Assembly: GCF_009746125.1 (NCBI RefSeq)
Contig: NZ_CP041352.1
Span: 957,847-1,021,846, forward strand
DNA from: Casimicrobium huifangae
Lineage (GTDB): Bacteria > Pseudomonadota > Gammaproteobacteria > Burkholderiales > Casimicrobiaceae
Length of the DNA: 64,000 bases
Direction of reading: 5' to 3'
Positions 39,125-47,507 of the stretch are shown one piece after another. A model generated the notes under the pieces. The model had not been told where the DNA came from. It saw only the letters and a list, made by a program, of their open reading frames with translations, and did not search any database. How positions within the stretch are numbered: position 1 is the stretch's first letter; every line of letters begins with the position of its first letter. The position numbers and the translations under genes were made by a program.

Positions 39125-39186
39125 GAGCGGCTTTGCCGCGGTCTTCTGAAACACTGAAGTCGTGTCGCGGCGGAGCCGCTCCTACA
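39120..39186. repeat. REP-like palindrome between convergent cbiX and eda
   Basis: TGTAGGAGCGGCT (39120-39132) and AGCCGCTCCTACA (39174-39186) form perfect 13-base arms around about 41 bases. The arms resemble the GTAGGAGCGGCTT class of REP sequences. The TAG at 39122 is the cbiX stop and CTA at 39182 is the eda stop on the other strand. The RNA of either strand would form a long hairpin, so it may act as a bidirectional transcript end. Confidence 0.8.
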
Positions 39187-39820
39187 ACGGCCGGTGTGCG
39201 CGCACGACGGCCATCAGCTTCTTCGCCCGCTCAGTGATTTCGTGCCACTTCCGCTCCGCAATCATAGAGCGCGGCGCCACGGCCGAGCTGCCGAAAGCCG
39301 CAAGATTCGGACAGGCGAGATAGGCCGGAATGTCTTCGTCGCGAATACCGCCGGTCGGGCAGAAATTGGCCTGCGGGATCGGCCCGTGAATCGCCTTCAA
39401 CCAAGCTGCGCCGCCGTATAACGAGGCGGGGAAAAACTTGAGTGTGTGCCAGCCGTCGTCGAGCGCGGTGAGCACTTCCGATGGCGTCACCGTGCCGGGC
39501 AACAGGGGTAGATGCGCGTCATGGCAGGCGCGGCCAATCGCGTGCGTGTAGCCAGGCGACACCGCGAACTGCGCACCTGCATCGACGCAGGCGTGCACCT
39601 GATCAGCGTGCGTCACCGTGCCAACGCCCACCATCATGGGCAGACCCGAGTTCACGATTTCGGCAATTGACGGCAGGCCGGCTGGGGTGCGCAGTGTCAC
39701 TTCGATGCAGCCGACACCGCCCGCCAGCAGCGCCTCGGCGAGCGGCACCGCGTCATCGGCGTGGTCGATTTCGATGACGGGCACGTAGCCCAGGCGACGG
39801 AGGGTGTGATTCAAGTCCAT
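39182..39820 (-). CDS. eda: 2-dehydro-3-deoxy-phosphogluconate (KDPG) aldolase Eda
   Basis: The 212-residue class I aldolase has CIEVTLRTPAG with the catalytic Glu, VGVGTVTHADQV, and the Schiff-base Lys in TLKFFPAS. It splits KDPG to pyruvate and glyceraldehyde 3-phosphate in the Entner-Doudoroff pathway. It follows edd by 35 bases on the same strand. Its TAG stop lies in the arm of the REP-like palindrome. Confidence 0.96.
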   Translation of the reverse strand: MDLNHTLRRLGYVPVIEIDHADDAVPLAEALLAGGVGCIEVTLRTPAGLPSIAEIVNSGLPMMVGVGTVTHADQVHACVDAGAQFAVSPGYTHAIGRACHDAHLPLLPGTVTPSEVLTALDDGWHTLKFFPASLYGGAAWLKAIHGPIPQANFCPTGGIRDEDIPAYLACPNLAAFGSSAVAPRSMIAERKWHEITERAKKLMAVVRAHRPL

Positions 39821-39855
39821 TAGTGCTTCCAGAAGCGGTCAACGAGGTAGTGGGG

Positions 39856-41733
39856 TCAGCGAAACAGCACCGATGCCCCCTGGTTGGCATCGCTCACATT
39901 GTCGCGAAACACGCCGAACAATTCGCGCCCCCAGCCCGCTGCTGGGGGAGGCGCCCCTGCGGGAGTTCTAGCGGCGAGAGCGTCACTGCCGACATGCACC
40001 GCGAGCGAGCCGTTTTCGCAATCGACCGTCACGACGTCGCCGTCTTGCACGCGCGCAAGCGCGCCACCAGCGGCCGCTTCGGGCGTGACGTGAATCGCCG
40101 CAGGCACCCGACCCGAGGCGCCGGACATGCGGCCGTCGGTCACCAGTGCCACCTTGATGCCGCGATCGAGCAACACCGACAGTGCGGGCGTGAGTTGATG
40201 TAATTCCGGCATGCCACTGGCGCGCGGCCCCTGAAAGCGAACGACGACCACTGCGTCGCGTTCGAAGCGGTTTGCCTTGAACGCAGCGATCACGTCGGCT
40301 TGGGTATCGAACACATGCGCCGGTGCGGTGATCACGCGATGTTCCAGCGCAACGGCGGACACCTTGACCACCGCTTCACCGAGATTGCCGGCGAGCACAC
40401 GCAGGCCGCCTTCCCGGCTGAACGGCTCGCCTGCCGGGCGTAGTACGGTGAGATCGCCCGATACCGCGCTTGCCGGCTCGTAGGCGAGCGAACCGGATTC
40501 CTCGTCCTTCATCCCGGAGAGCGCGCGTGTGTAATGTCCCATGCCGCGCCCCATCACCGTCTCGACATCGTCGTGCATCAGCCCGACAGCGAGCAGCTCA
40601 CGGAACAGGAAGGCTGTGCCACCGGCGCGATCAAAGTCGTTCACGTCTGCTTCGCCATTGGGGTAAAGCCGCGTCAATAGCGGCGTCACACGCGACAGCG
40701 CGTCAATGTCCTGCCATGTCAGCTCAAAGCCGGCCGCGCGCGCGATGGCGACCCAGTGCATCGTGTGATTGGTCGAGCCTCCCGTCGCCAGTAGCGCGAC
40801 GATGGCATTGACCAGCACCTTTTCGTCGATCCATTGGCCGAGCCCAGCCGTGTCGTGGCCCGCTTGCGCCCGCCTGGCCAGCGCCACCATGCGTGCCGCT
40901 GCAGCGCGGGTGAGCAGCGCACGGCGTCGATCGTTTGGCTGCACGAAGGCGGCGCCGGGAATCATCAGACCCATCGCTTCAAGCAATAACTGATTGCTGT
41001 TGGCGGTGCCGTAGAAGGTGCAGGTGCCTTCGCCGTGATACGCCGCCATCTCGGCTTCGAGCAGCGCGGTCGGCGCCACTTTGCCTTGCGCGTGCAGCTT
41101 GCGGACGTTGGCTTTTTCCTTGTTTGACAAACCGCTCGGCATCGGCCCCGCGGGCACGAAGATCGCGGGCAGGTGACCGAACGAGAGCGCGCCCAGCAGC
41201 AAGCCCGGCACAATCTTGTCGCACACGCCTAGCAGCATGGCACCGTCGTAGAGATCATGAGTCAGCGCCACGGCGGTGGACATCGCGATCACATCGCGCG
41301 AAAAGAGCGAAAGCTCCATGCCCGGCTGGCCCTGCGTGACACCGTCGCACATCGCGGGCACGCCGCCCGCGAACTGCGCCACGGCGGCGTGTCGGCGCAC
41401 TTCGTCCTTGATCATCGCCGGGTAGTCGGCCAGCGGCTGATGCGCCGAGAGCACGTCGTTGTAGGCTGAGACAACGCCGATCATCGGCACCGGTTCGCTC
41501 ACCACGCGCAATTTGTCGCCACTGGGCAGGGCCGCGTAACCGTGCGCCAAGTTAGCTGCACTCAGGCGCTTGCGCGAAAGGCGTTCGGCGCGATGCTGGC
41601 GCTGGGACGCAAGTGTTGCCAGATATGCAGCCCGGCGCGCCTGACTGCGCGTGGCGATTGCGACGGTGACGCGGGCGACTGCGGCGTTGACTGGAGGTGC
41701 CGACGGAGGGGATGATGCTGGCGAAGTAGGCAT
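39856..41733 (-). CDS. edd: Phosphogluconate dehydratase Edd
   Basis: The 625-residue IlvD/Edd family dehydratase has iron-sulfur cysteines in [23 protein letters not shown] and [13 protein letters not shown], and the C-terminal [12 protein letters not shown]. It converts 6-phosphogluconate to KDPG, the first step of the Entner-Doudoroff branch. No Shine-Dalgarno is seen before the ATG; TATAAA lies 8 bases upstream and an inverted repeat covers the region, so promoter and operator abut the coding sequence. Confidence 0.96.
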   Translation of the reverse strand: MPTSPASSPPSAPPVNAAVARVTVAIATRSQARRAAYLATLASQRQHRAERLSRKRLSAANLAHGYAALPSGDKLRVVSEPVPMIGVVSAYNDVLSAHQPLADYPAMIKDEVRRHAAVAQFAGGVPAMCDGVTQGQPGMELSLFSRDVIAMSTAVALTHDLYDGAMLLGVCDKIVPGLLLGALSFGHLPAIFVPAGPMPSGLSNKEKANVRKLHAQGKVAPTALLEAEMAAYHGEGTCTFYGTANSNQLLLEAMGLMIPGAAFVQPNDRRRALLTRAAAARMVALARRAQAGHDTAGLGQWIDEKVLVNAIVALLATGGSTNHTMHWVAIARAAGFELTWQDIDALSRVTPLLTRLYPNGEADVNDFDRAGGTAFLFRELLAVGLMHDDVETVMGRGMGHYTRALSGMKDEESGSLAYEPASAVSGDLTVLRPAGEPFSREGGLRVLAGNLGEAVVKVSAVALEHRVITAPAHVFDTQADVIAAFKANRFERDAVVVVRFQGPRASGMPELHQLTPALSVLLDRGIKVALVTDGRMSGASGRVPAAIHVTPEAAAGGALARVQDGDVVTVDCENGSLAVHVGSDALAARTPAGAPPPAAGWGRELFGVFRDNVSDANQGASVLFR

Positions 41734-41734
41734 T

Positions 41735-41764
41735 TTGTAGTTTTATAACAAGAAAAAACTACAA
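41735..41764. promoter_or_regulatory. HexR-like operator/promoter of edd-eda
   Basis: TTGTAGTTTT (41735-41744) and AAAACTACAA (41755-41764) are perfect 10-base arms separated by 10 bases, one base from the edd ATG. Within it TGTAGTTTTATAACA (41736-41750) matches the HexR consensus TGTARTWWWAYTACA, as I recall it, at 14 of 15 positions. HexR (RpiR family) represses Entner-Doudoroff genes and is released by KDPG. On the edd strand TATAAA lies within the site. Confidence 0.65.
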
Positions 41765-41793
41765 TCAACAACGAGGTTTGTCAGCAAGGCAGC

Positions 41794-41799
41794 TAAAAT
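41794..41799 (+). promoter_or_regulatory. -10 hexamer for tRNA-Ser
   Basis: TAAAAT ends 10 bases before the tRNA-Ser 5' end. No good -35 is seen at 16-18 bases upstream. Confidence 0.4.
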
Positions 41800-41809
41800 C
41801 GTTAACGAC

Positions 41810-41899
41810 GGAGGCGTGGCCGAGCGGTTTAAGGCACCGGTCTTGAAAACCGGCGATAGCGCAAGTTATCCGTGAGTTCGAATCTCACCACCTCCGCCA
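41810..41899 (+). tRNA. tRNA-Ser (TGA anticodon)
   Basis: The 90-base gene folds as a class II tRNA with a long variable arm (GATAGCGCAAGTTATC) and an encoded CCA. The anticodon TGA lies in GTCTTGAAAAC. The T arm is GTGAG-TTCGAAT-CTCAC. The acceptor stem GGAGGCG/CACCTCC has a C-A mismatch at pair 6-67; the usual sequence would read CGCCTCC. Confidence 0.95.
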
Positions 41900-41909
41900 A
41901 CTTCCCGCC

Positions 41910-41985
41910 AACACCTTTCTGCTGAAAGCCACGTTGGATAACGGCATGGCGTGGAAATCAGTACCAAGTCGACTTCAGTGATTTC
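41910..41985 (+). repeat. Dispersed intergenic repeat, copy E
   Basis: It begins ACACCTTTCTGCTGAAAGCC, continues TTGGATAACGGC, and contains CCAAGTCGACTTC. It lies 11 bases after tRNA-Ser. The rest of the 41900-42114 gap has no ORF and ends in the promoter of the next tRNA operon. Confidence 0.5.
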
Positions 41986-42068
41986 GGCTTGTCAGGCCTC
42001 ATGCGGCTGAGCATGCAGATCGAAGCTGTATCGCGTGCGCACACCGCCGATCTGCCGTTACAACCGGT

Positions 42069-42097
42069 TTGACGGGACGTCCGACATGCTGCATAAT
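42069..42097 (+). promoter_or_regulatory. Sigma-70 promoter of the tRNA-Tyr-Gly-Thr-tuf operon
   Basis: TTGACG (42069-42074) and CATAAT (42092-42097) are separated by exactly 17 bases. Transcription would begin near 42104, just before tRNA-Tyr. Confidence 0.75.
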
Positions 42098-42114
42098 TTA
42101 TGGCTCCTCCGCGT

Positions 42115-42199
42115 GGAGAGGTGGCCGAGTGGTTAATGGCAGCAGACTGTAAATCTGCCCTCTATGAGTACGCTGGTTCGAATCCAGCCCTCTCCACCA
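42115..42199 (+). tRNA. tRNA-Tyr (GTA anticodon)
   Basis: The 85-base class II tRNA has acceptor GGAGAGG/CCTCTCC, anticodon GTA in GACTGTAAATC, T loop TTCGAAT and an encoded CCA. It is the first of three tRNAs before tuf. Confidence 0.97.
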
Positions 42200-42315
42200 A
42201 TTTGAATGCCCGCTATCCGGGTGTGCGAATTGACAAGCGCGGACCGCGTCTTTTCCGCCAGTGCGCCTGTGCGGGTTTTCGCAAGTTGGTGATGTCGAAC
42301 TGAATCTGAATCCCC

Positions 42316-42389
42316 GCGGGTGTAGCTCAATGGTAGAGCAGAAGCCTTCCAAGCTTATGACGAGGGTTCGATTCCCTTCACCCGCTCCA
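42316..42389 (+). tRNA. tRNA-Gly (TCC anticodon)
   Basis: The 74-base tRNA has acceptor GCGGGTG/CACCCGC, anticodon TCC in GCCTTCCAAGC, T loop TTCGATT and CCA. The 116 bases between it and tRNA-Tyr contain no gene. Confidence 0.97.
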
Positions 42390-42445
42390 GCGCAGCACCG
42401 TTGATGGTCAGATGTTTGTGATCTTTGCGAAGACCCCAAACATCC

Positions 42446-42520
<75 letters not shown>

Positions 42521-42554
42521 GTTCTTTGAAAAACACCTCACGAGGGTAGCGATC

Positions 42555-43745
<1,191 letters not shown>

Positions 43746-43750
43746 CACCA

Positions 43751-43781
43751 ACGCGGCACCCGATGCCGCGTCACTGTTTTT
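43751..43781 (+). terminator. Rho-independent terminator between tuf and tRNA-Trp
   Basis: ACGCGGCA (43751-43758) pairs with TGCCGCGT (43764-43771) over a 5-base loop. CACTG and a run of five T follow, ending at the base before tRNA-Trp. Confidence 0.75.
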
Positions 43782-43855
43782 AGGGGCGTAGCTTAGTGGT
43801 AAAGCTACGGTTTCCAAAACCGTCGATGGGGGTTCGATTCCCTCCGCCCCTGCCA
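43782..43855 (+). tRNA. tRNA-Trp (CCA anticodon)
   Basis: The 74-base tRNA has acceptor AGGGGCG/CGCCCCT, anticodon CCA in GTTTCCAAAAC, D stem GCTT/AAGC, T loop TTCGATT and an encoded CCA end. It sits between tuf and secE as in many proteobacteria. Confidence 0.97.
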
Positions 43856-43898
43856 CTTACAAAACAGTGGCATTCCCTGAACAGGCTGGTCATCAGGC

Positions 43899-44255
43899 AT
43901 GAGCGAAACGACTAAAAATTGGGCCATCTTTCTTGCGGCAGGCGTATGCGTTGCGGCGGGTGTCTATGGCTTCTATCACTTCGCCGAATCGGCGATGGCG
44001 TTGCGCATGCTGATGGTGCTCGCCGGTCTGCTCGCGGGTGCCGGGGTTGCCTATGCGTCCGCGCCGGGCAAGGACTTCCTCCAGTTTGCGCGTGAGTCGG
44101 TTGACGAAGGCAAGAAGGTCGCCTGGCCGACGCGCAAGGAGACCGTGCAGATGACGCTGATCGTGTTCGCATTTGCGGTGATCATGGCCATCTTCCTGTT
44201 TGCGGTAGATACCTCGATTGGCTACATCATCCAGTGGCTGACCAAGCGCGGCTAA
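43899..44255 (+). CDS. secE: Preprotein translocase subunit SecE
   Basis: The 118-residue protein has two N-terminal membrane helices, the conserved amphipathic [20 protein letters not shown], and a third membrane helix at the C terminus. This is the three-helix proteobacterial form. SecE clamps SecY in the translocon. It is followed by nusG after 40 bases. Confidence 0.96.
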   Translation: MSETTKNWAIFLAAGVCVAAGVYGFYHFAESAMALRMLMVLAGLLAGAGVAYASAPGKDFLQFARESVDEGKKVAWPTRKETVQMTLIVFAFAVIMAIFLFAVDTSIGYIIQWLTKRG

Positions 44256-44295
44256 AGCTGCCCGGTCCACCGCAACGACAAATAACGGAATCATC

Positions 44296-44865
44296 ATGGA
44301 AAACGCAACGATTGCAGACGCCGCTGTCGCCAAGCCGAAGCGCTGGTATGTCGTGCATGCCTTTTCCGGGTTCGAGAAGAGCGTGCAGAAAGCGCTGGTC
44401 GAGCGCATCGCCCGCTCGGATGTTGCTGACCAATTCGGCCAGGTGCTGGTGCCGGTCGAAGAAGTAGTCGAAATCCGCAACGGCCAGAAGTCAACCTCCG
44501 AGCGCAAGTTCTTCCCGGGCTATGTGCTCGTCGAAATGGACATGACAGACGAGACCTGGCACTTGGTCAAGAGCACGCCCAAGGTGACCGGGTTTATCGG
44601 CGGCACCGCGACACGTCCGGCGCCGATTTCGCAAAAAGAAGTCGACAACATCCTCAATCAGGTGCAGACCGGCGGCGAAAAGCCGAAACCCAAGGTGTTG
44701 TTCGAGGTTGGCGAGGCGGTGCGAGTCAAAGACGGTCCGTTCACCGACTTCATGGGCAACGTCGAAGACGTGAACTACGAGAAATCGAAGCTACACGTGT
44801 CGGTCATGATTTTTGGCCGCTCTACGCCAGTTGAGCTCGACTTCGGACAGGTCGAAAAAGCATAG
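44296..44865 (+). CDS. nusG: Transcription termination/antitermination factor NusG
   Basis: The 189-residue protein has an NGN domain ([29 protein letters not shown]) and a C-terminal KOW domain ([22 protein letters not shown]). It binds RNA polymerase and links it to Rho or to ribosomal S10. A terminator-like hairpin follows. Confidence 0.97.
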   Translation: MENATIADAAVAKPKRWYVVHAFSGFEKSVQKALVERIARSDVADQFGQVLVPVEEVVEIRNGQKSTSERKFFPGYVLVEMDMTDETWHLVKSTPKVTGFIGGTATRPAPISQKEVDNILNQVQTGGEKPKPKVLFEVGEAVRVKDGPFTDFMGNVEDVNYEKSKLHVSVMIFGRSTPVELDFGQVEKA

Positions 44866-44874
44866 TTTTGAAGT

Positions 44875-44903
44875 GACTGGCGAAGCGTTTGCCGGTCGTT
44901 TTT
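44875..44903 (+). terminator. Rho-independent terminator/attenuator between nusG and rplK
   Basis: GACTGGC (44875-44881) pairs with GCCGGTC (44891-44897) with one T-G pair and a 9-base loop. GTTTTT follows. It separates secE-nusG from the ribosomal genes, partly or fully. Confidence 0.75.
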
Positions 44904-44961
44904 AACGGGGAGAGCGTCGTAATCAATCGGCGTTCGCAATCACCCAAAACCAGGAGCCATC

Positions 44962-45396
44962 ATGGCAAAGAAAATCGTCGGCTTTATCAAGCTGCAAGTT
45001 CCGGCGGGAAAGGCGAATCCGTCGCCCCCGATCGGCCCGGCGCTCGGTCAGCGCGGTCTCAACATCATGGAGTTCTGCAAGGCGTTCAACGCGCAGACCC
45101 AGGGCATGGAGCCCGGCATGCCGATCCCGGTGACCATCACCGCGTTCGCCGACAAGAGCTTCACCTTCATCATGGGTACGCCGCCTGCGACCTATCTGAT
45201 CAAGAAGGAATCGAAGGTGCAAAAGGGTTCGGCCCGCCCGCATACCGACAAGGTCGGCAAGCTGACGCGCGCCCAGGCTGAGGCGATTGCCAAGGTCAAG
45301 ATGCCGAACCTCACGGCGGCCGACATGGACGCCGCCGTCCGCACCATCGCGGGCAGCGCCCGCTCGATGGGTATCACCGTCGAAGGAGTGAAGTAA
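44962..45396 (+). CDS. rplK: Large ribosomal subunit protein uL11
   Basis: The 144-residue protein starts [20 protein letters not shown], follows a strong AGGAG, and has the L11 N-terminal and RNA-binding C-terminal domains. It forms the GTPase-associated region with L10 and L7/L12. rplA begins 2 bases after the stop. Confidence 0.98.
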   Translation: MAKKIVGFIKLQVPAGKANPSPPIGPALGQRGLNIMEFCKAFNAQTQGMEPGMPIPVTITAFADKSFTFIMGTPPATYLIKKESKVQKGSARPHTDKVGKLTRAQAEAIAKVKMPNLTAADMDAAVRTIAGSARSMGITVEGVK

Positions 45397-45398
45397 TC

Positions 45399-46112
45399 AT
45401 GGCAAAGCTCTCGAAACGCGCCAAGGCCCTCGAAGGCAAGGTCGACCGCAACAAGTTTTACGCTGTCGCTGACGCGCTCACGCTCGCCAAGTCGACGGCG
45501 ACTGCCAAGTTCGATGAATCCATCGACGTCGCTGTCAACCTCGGCATCGATGCCAAGAAGTCCGACCAGACCGTCCGCGGTTCCGTCGTGATGCCCGCCG
45601 GTACCGGCAAGACCGTTCGCGTCGCAGTGTTTGCCCAAGGTGCCAAAGCTGACGAGGCCAAGGCAGCAGGTGCGGACGTCGTCGGCTTCGACGACCTGGC
45701 GGAGCGCGTCAAAGGCGGATTCATGGAGTTCGACGTCGTCATCGCGTCCCCGGACGCCATGCGTGTGGTCGGTACGCTCGGTCAGGTGCTCGGTCCGCGA
45801 GGCCTGATGCCGAACCCGAAGGTCGGGACGGTCAGCGCCGATGTCGCTGGCGCCGTCAAGAACGCCAAGGCCGGTCAGGTGCAGTACCGCACCGACAAGG
45901 CCGGTATCGTGCACGCCACGATCGGTCGCGCCTCGTTCGAAGTACCTGCGCTTGAAACAAACCTGCGTGCGCTCATGGAGGCACTGCAGAAAGCAAAGCC
46001 GGCATCATCAAAAGGCGTGTATCTGAAGAAAGTTAGCGTATCCAGCACGATGGGTTCAGGTGTCCGCGTGGACACCGGCGCCTTCGCCGTGGGTGCGCAG
46101 GCCGCGCAGTAG
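45399..46112 (+). CDS. rplA: Large ribosomal subunit protein uL1
   Basis: The 237-residue protein shows [12 protein letters not shown] at the start and the signature [23 protein letters not shown]. It forms the L1 stalk and in E. coli represses the rplKA mRNA. A 271-base leader region for rplJ follows. Confidence 0.98.
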   Translation: MAKLSKRAKALEGKVDRNKFYAVADALTLAKSTATAKFDESIDVAVNLGIDAKKSDQTVRGSVVMPAGTGKTVRVAVFAQGAKADEAKAAGADVVGFDDLAERVKGGFMEFDVVIASPDAMRVVGTLGQVLGPRGLMPNPKVGTVSADVAGAVKNAKAGQVQYRTDKAGIVHATIGRASFEVPALETNLRALMEALQKAKPASSKGVYLKKVSVSSTMGSGVRVDTGAFAVGAQAAQ

Positions 46113-46159
46113 CGAGGTCAAAGATTGGTGGGTCGATGGTTGCCTTGCGGCAGGCCATC

Positions 46160-46300
46160 GAGCTATCCAAGACCGTTGGCGGGGTGTGCTGCGTTTTGCA
46201 GAACACCACTTAATCAGGACGAATCTACGGAAACGTCCTGGCCAACGCAGATGGCGGTCCCGCTGTACACAATTTGTGTGATGCCCGCGTAGTTGCGACG
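46160..46300 (+). ncRNA. Ribosomal L10-type leader upstream of rplJ
   Basis: CGTTGGC (46174-46180) pairs with GCCAACG (46241-46247). Inside are two hairpins, GGTGT...ACACC (about 46183-46206, with CTGC/GCAG inside) and AGGACG/CGTCCT (46216-46221 with 46234-46239). This is the layout of the L10 leader, where the L10-L7/L12 complex binds and represses rplJL translation. The rest of the 46113-46383 gap has no ORF. Boundaries are approximate. Confidence 0.75.
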
Positions 46301-46339
46301 CATCACAGGGATTCGGTGCGGTAAGGTCGCTGAAACCCT

Positions 46340-46366
46340 CCCGGCGAGCCCAGACGGCTCTCCGGG
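46340..46366 (+). promoter_or_regulatory. Hairpin just before the rplJ ribosome-binding site
   Basis: CCCGG-C-GAGCC pairs with GGCTC-T-CCGGG over a 5-base loop. It ends 6 bases before AGGAG (46373-46377), so it may affect rplJ translation start. Confidence 0.4.
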
Positions 46367-46383
46367 GAAGACAGGAGATTAAC

Positions 46384-46896
46384 TTGAGTCTGAATCGCAC
46401 TGAAAAAGCCGCGGTCATCGACGAAGTCAAAGCGCAGGTAGTTAATGCGCAGACGCTCGTCGTCGCCGAGTATCGTGGCACGAAGGTCGCGGATATGACC
46501 AAACTGCGCAAGTCTGCGCGCGAGCAGGGGGTTTACCTGCACGTGTTGAAAAACACGCTCGCGCGTCGCGCCGTGGTTGGTACGCCGTTTGAGGTGGCTG
46601 CTGGCGAAATGGCCGGCCCGCTGATTTACGGTCTTTCCGTCGACGCCGTCGCCGCAGCGCGAGTTATCAGCGACTTCGCCAAGACCAACGACAAGATCGT
46701 GGTCAAGGCGGGCGCGTTTGATGGCAAGCTGCTCGACAAGGCTGGTGTCGCGTCCCTGGCATCGATCCCGAGCAAGGAAGTCCTGCTGGCACAGCTGGCT
46801 GGCCTCCTCAACTCGCCGGTTGCCCGCTTCGCACGCGTCCTCGCCGCCGTGGCCGAAAAGAAAGAAGCGCCCGCAGCTGAAGCTGCCGCCGCATAA
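46384..46896 (+). CDS. rplJ: Large ribosomal subunit protein uL10
   Basis: The start is a TTG at 46384 with ACAGGAG upstream, giving [19 protein letters not shown]. The 170-residue protein has [21 protein letters not shown] and [13 protein letters not shown], and a C-terminal helix that carries L7/L12 dimers. Regulation by the L10 leader is expected. Confidence 0.97.
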   Translation: MSLNRTEKAAVIDEVKAQVVNAQTLVVAEYRGTKVADMTKLRKSAREQGVYLHVLKNTLARRAVVGTPFEVAAGEMAGPLIYGLSVDAVAAARVISDFAKTNDKIVVKAGAFDGKLLDKAGVASLASIPSKEVLLAQLAGLLNSPVARFARVLAAVAEKKEAPAAEAAAA

Positions 46897-46932
46897 CTCA
46901 TCCCCAAATATTTACTCAATCAGGAGCCAAAC

Positions 46933-47310
46933 ATGGCATTCAACAAAGACGACTTCCTCGCCGCACTCGACACGATGTCGGTGATGGATCTCAATGACCT
47001 GGTCAAGGCCATCGAAGAAAAATTCGGCGTTTCCGCTGCGGCGATGGCTGCTCCGGCTGCTGGTGGTGGCGGTGCCGCTGCTGCTGCCGTTGAAGAGAAG
47101 ACCGAGTTCGACGTCGTGCTCAAGGAAACCGGCGCCAACAAGGTCGGCGTGATCAAGGCAGTTCGCGAAATCACCGGTCTGGGCCTCAAGGAAGCGAAAG
47201 ACCTGGTCGACGGCGCACCGAAGACTGTCAAGGAAGCGATGCCGAAGGCCGATGCCGAAGCAGCGAAGAAGAAACTCGAAGACGCTGGTGCCAAGGCCGA
47301 AATCAAGTAA
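46933..47310 (+). CDS. rplL: Large ribosomal subunit protein bL12 (L7/L12)
   Basis: The 125-residue acidic protein has the N-terminal dimerisation helix pair, an alanine/glycine-rich hinge (residues about 38-52) and the C-terminal domain with [17 protein letters not shown] and [16 protein letters not shown]. It recruits translation GTPases. Confidence 0.98.
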   Translation: MAFNKDDFLAALDTMSVMDLNDLVKAIEEKFGVSAAAMAAPAAGGGGAAAAAVEEKTEFDVVLKETGANKVGVIKAVREITGLGLKEAKDLVDGAPKTVKEAMPKADAEAAKKKLEDAGAKAEIK

Positions 47311-47325
47311 TTTCGGATCGGTACC

Positions 47326-47361
47326 AAGGGCTGGTGGGGCTGCAAAGCCTCTCCGGCCCTT
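47326..47361 (+). terminator. Attenuator-like hairpin between rplL and rpoB
   Basis: AAGGGC-TGG-T-GGGGCT pairs with AGCCTC-T-CC-GGCCCTT around a short GCA-containing loop. No long T-run follows, so partial termination is more likely than full. An rplL-rpoB attenuator and RNase III site exists at this place in E. coli. The rest of the 47311-47507 gap has no gene. Confidence 0.6.
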
Positions 47362-47507
47362 CGCCGTTTCTAGAGACTGCTGTCGCCTGACCTGCTTGTA
47401 CACACACCAAGCGTTCATACGAGAGCCCTCTCGAGCTCCCGCAGCCACCCTTAGCCCCTGTCAGGCTTTGCCTGGTCGCGATTCCCGCTTCCACAGTTGA
47501 GGAACAC

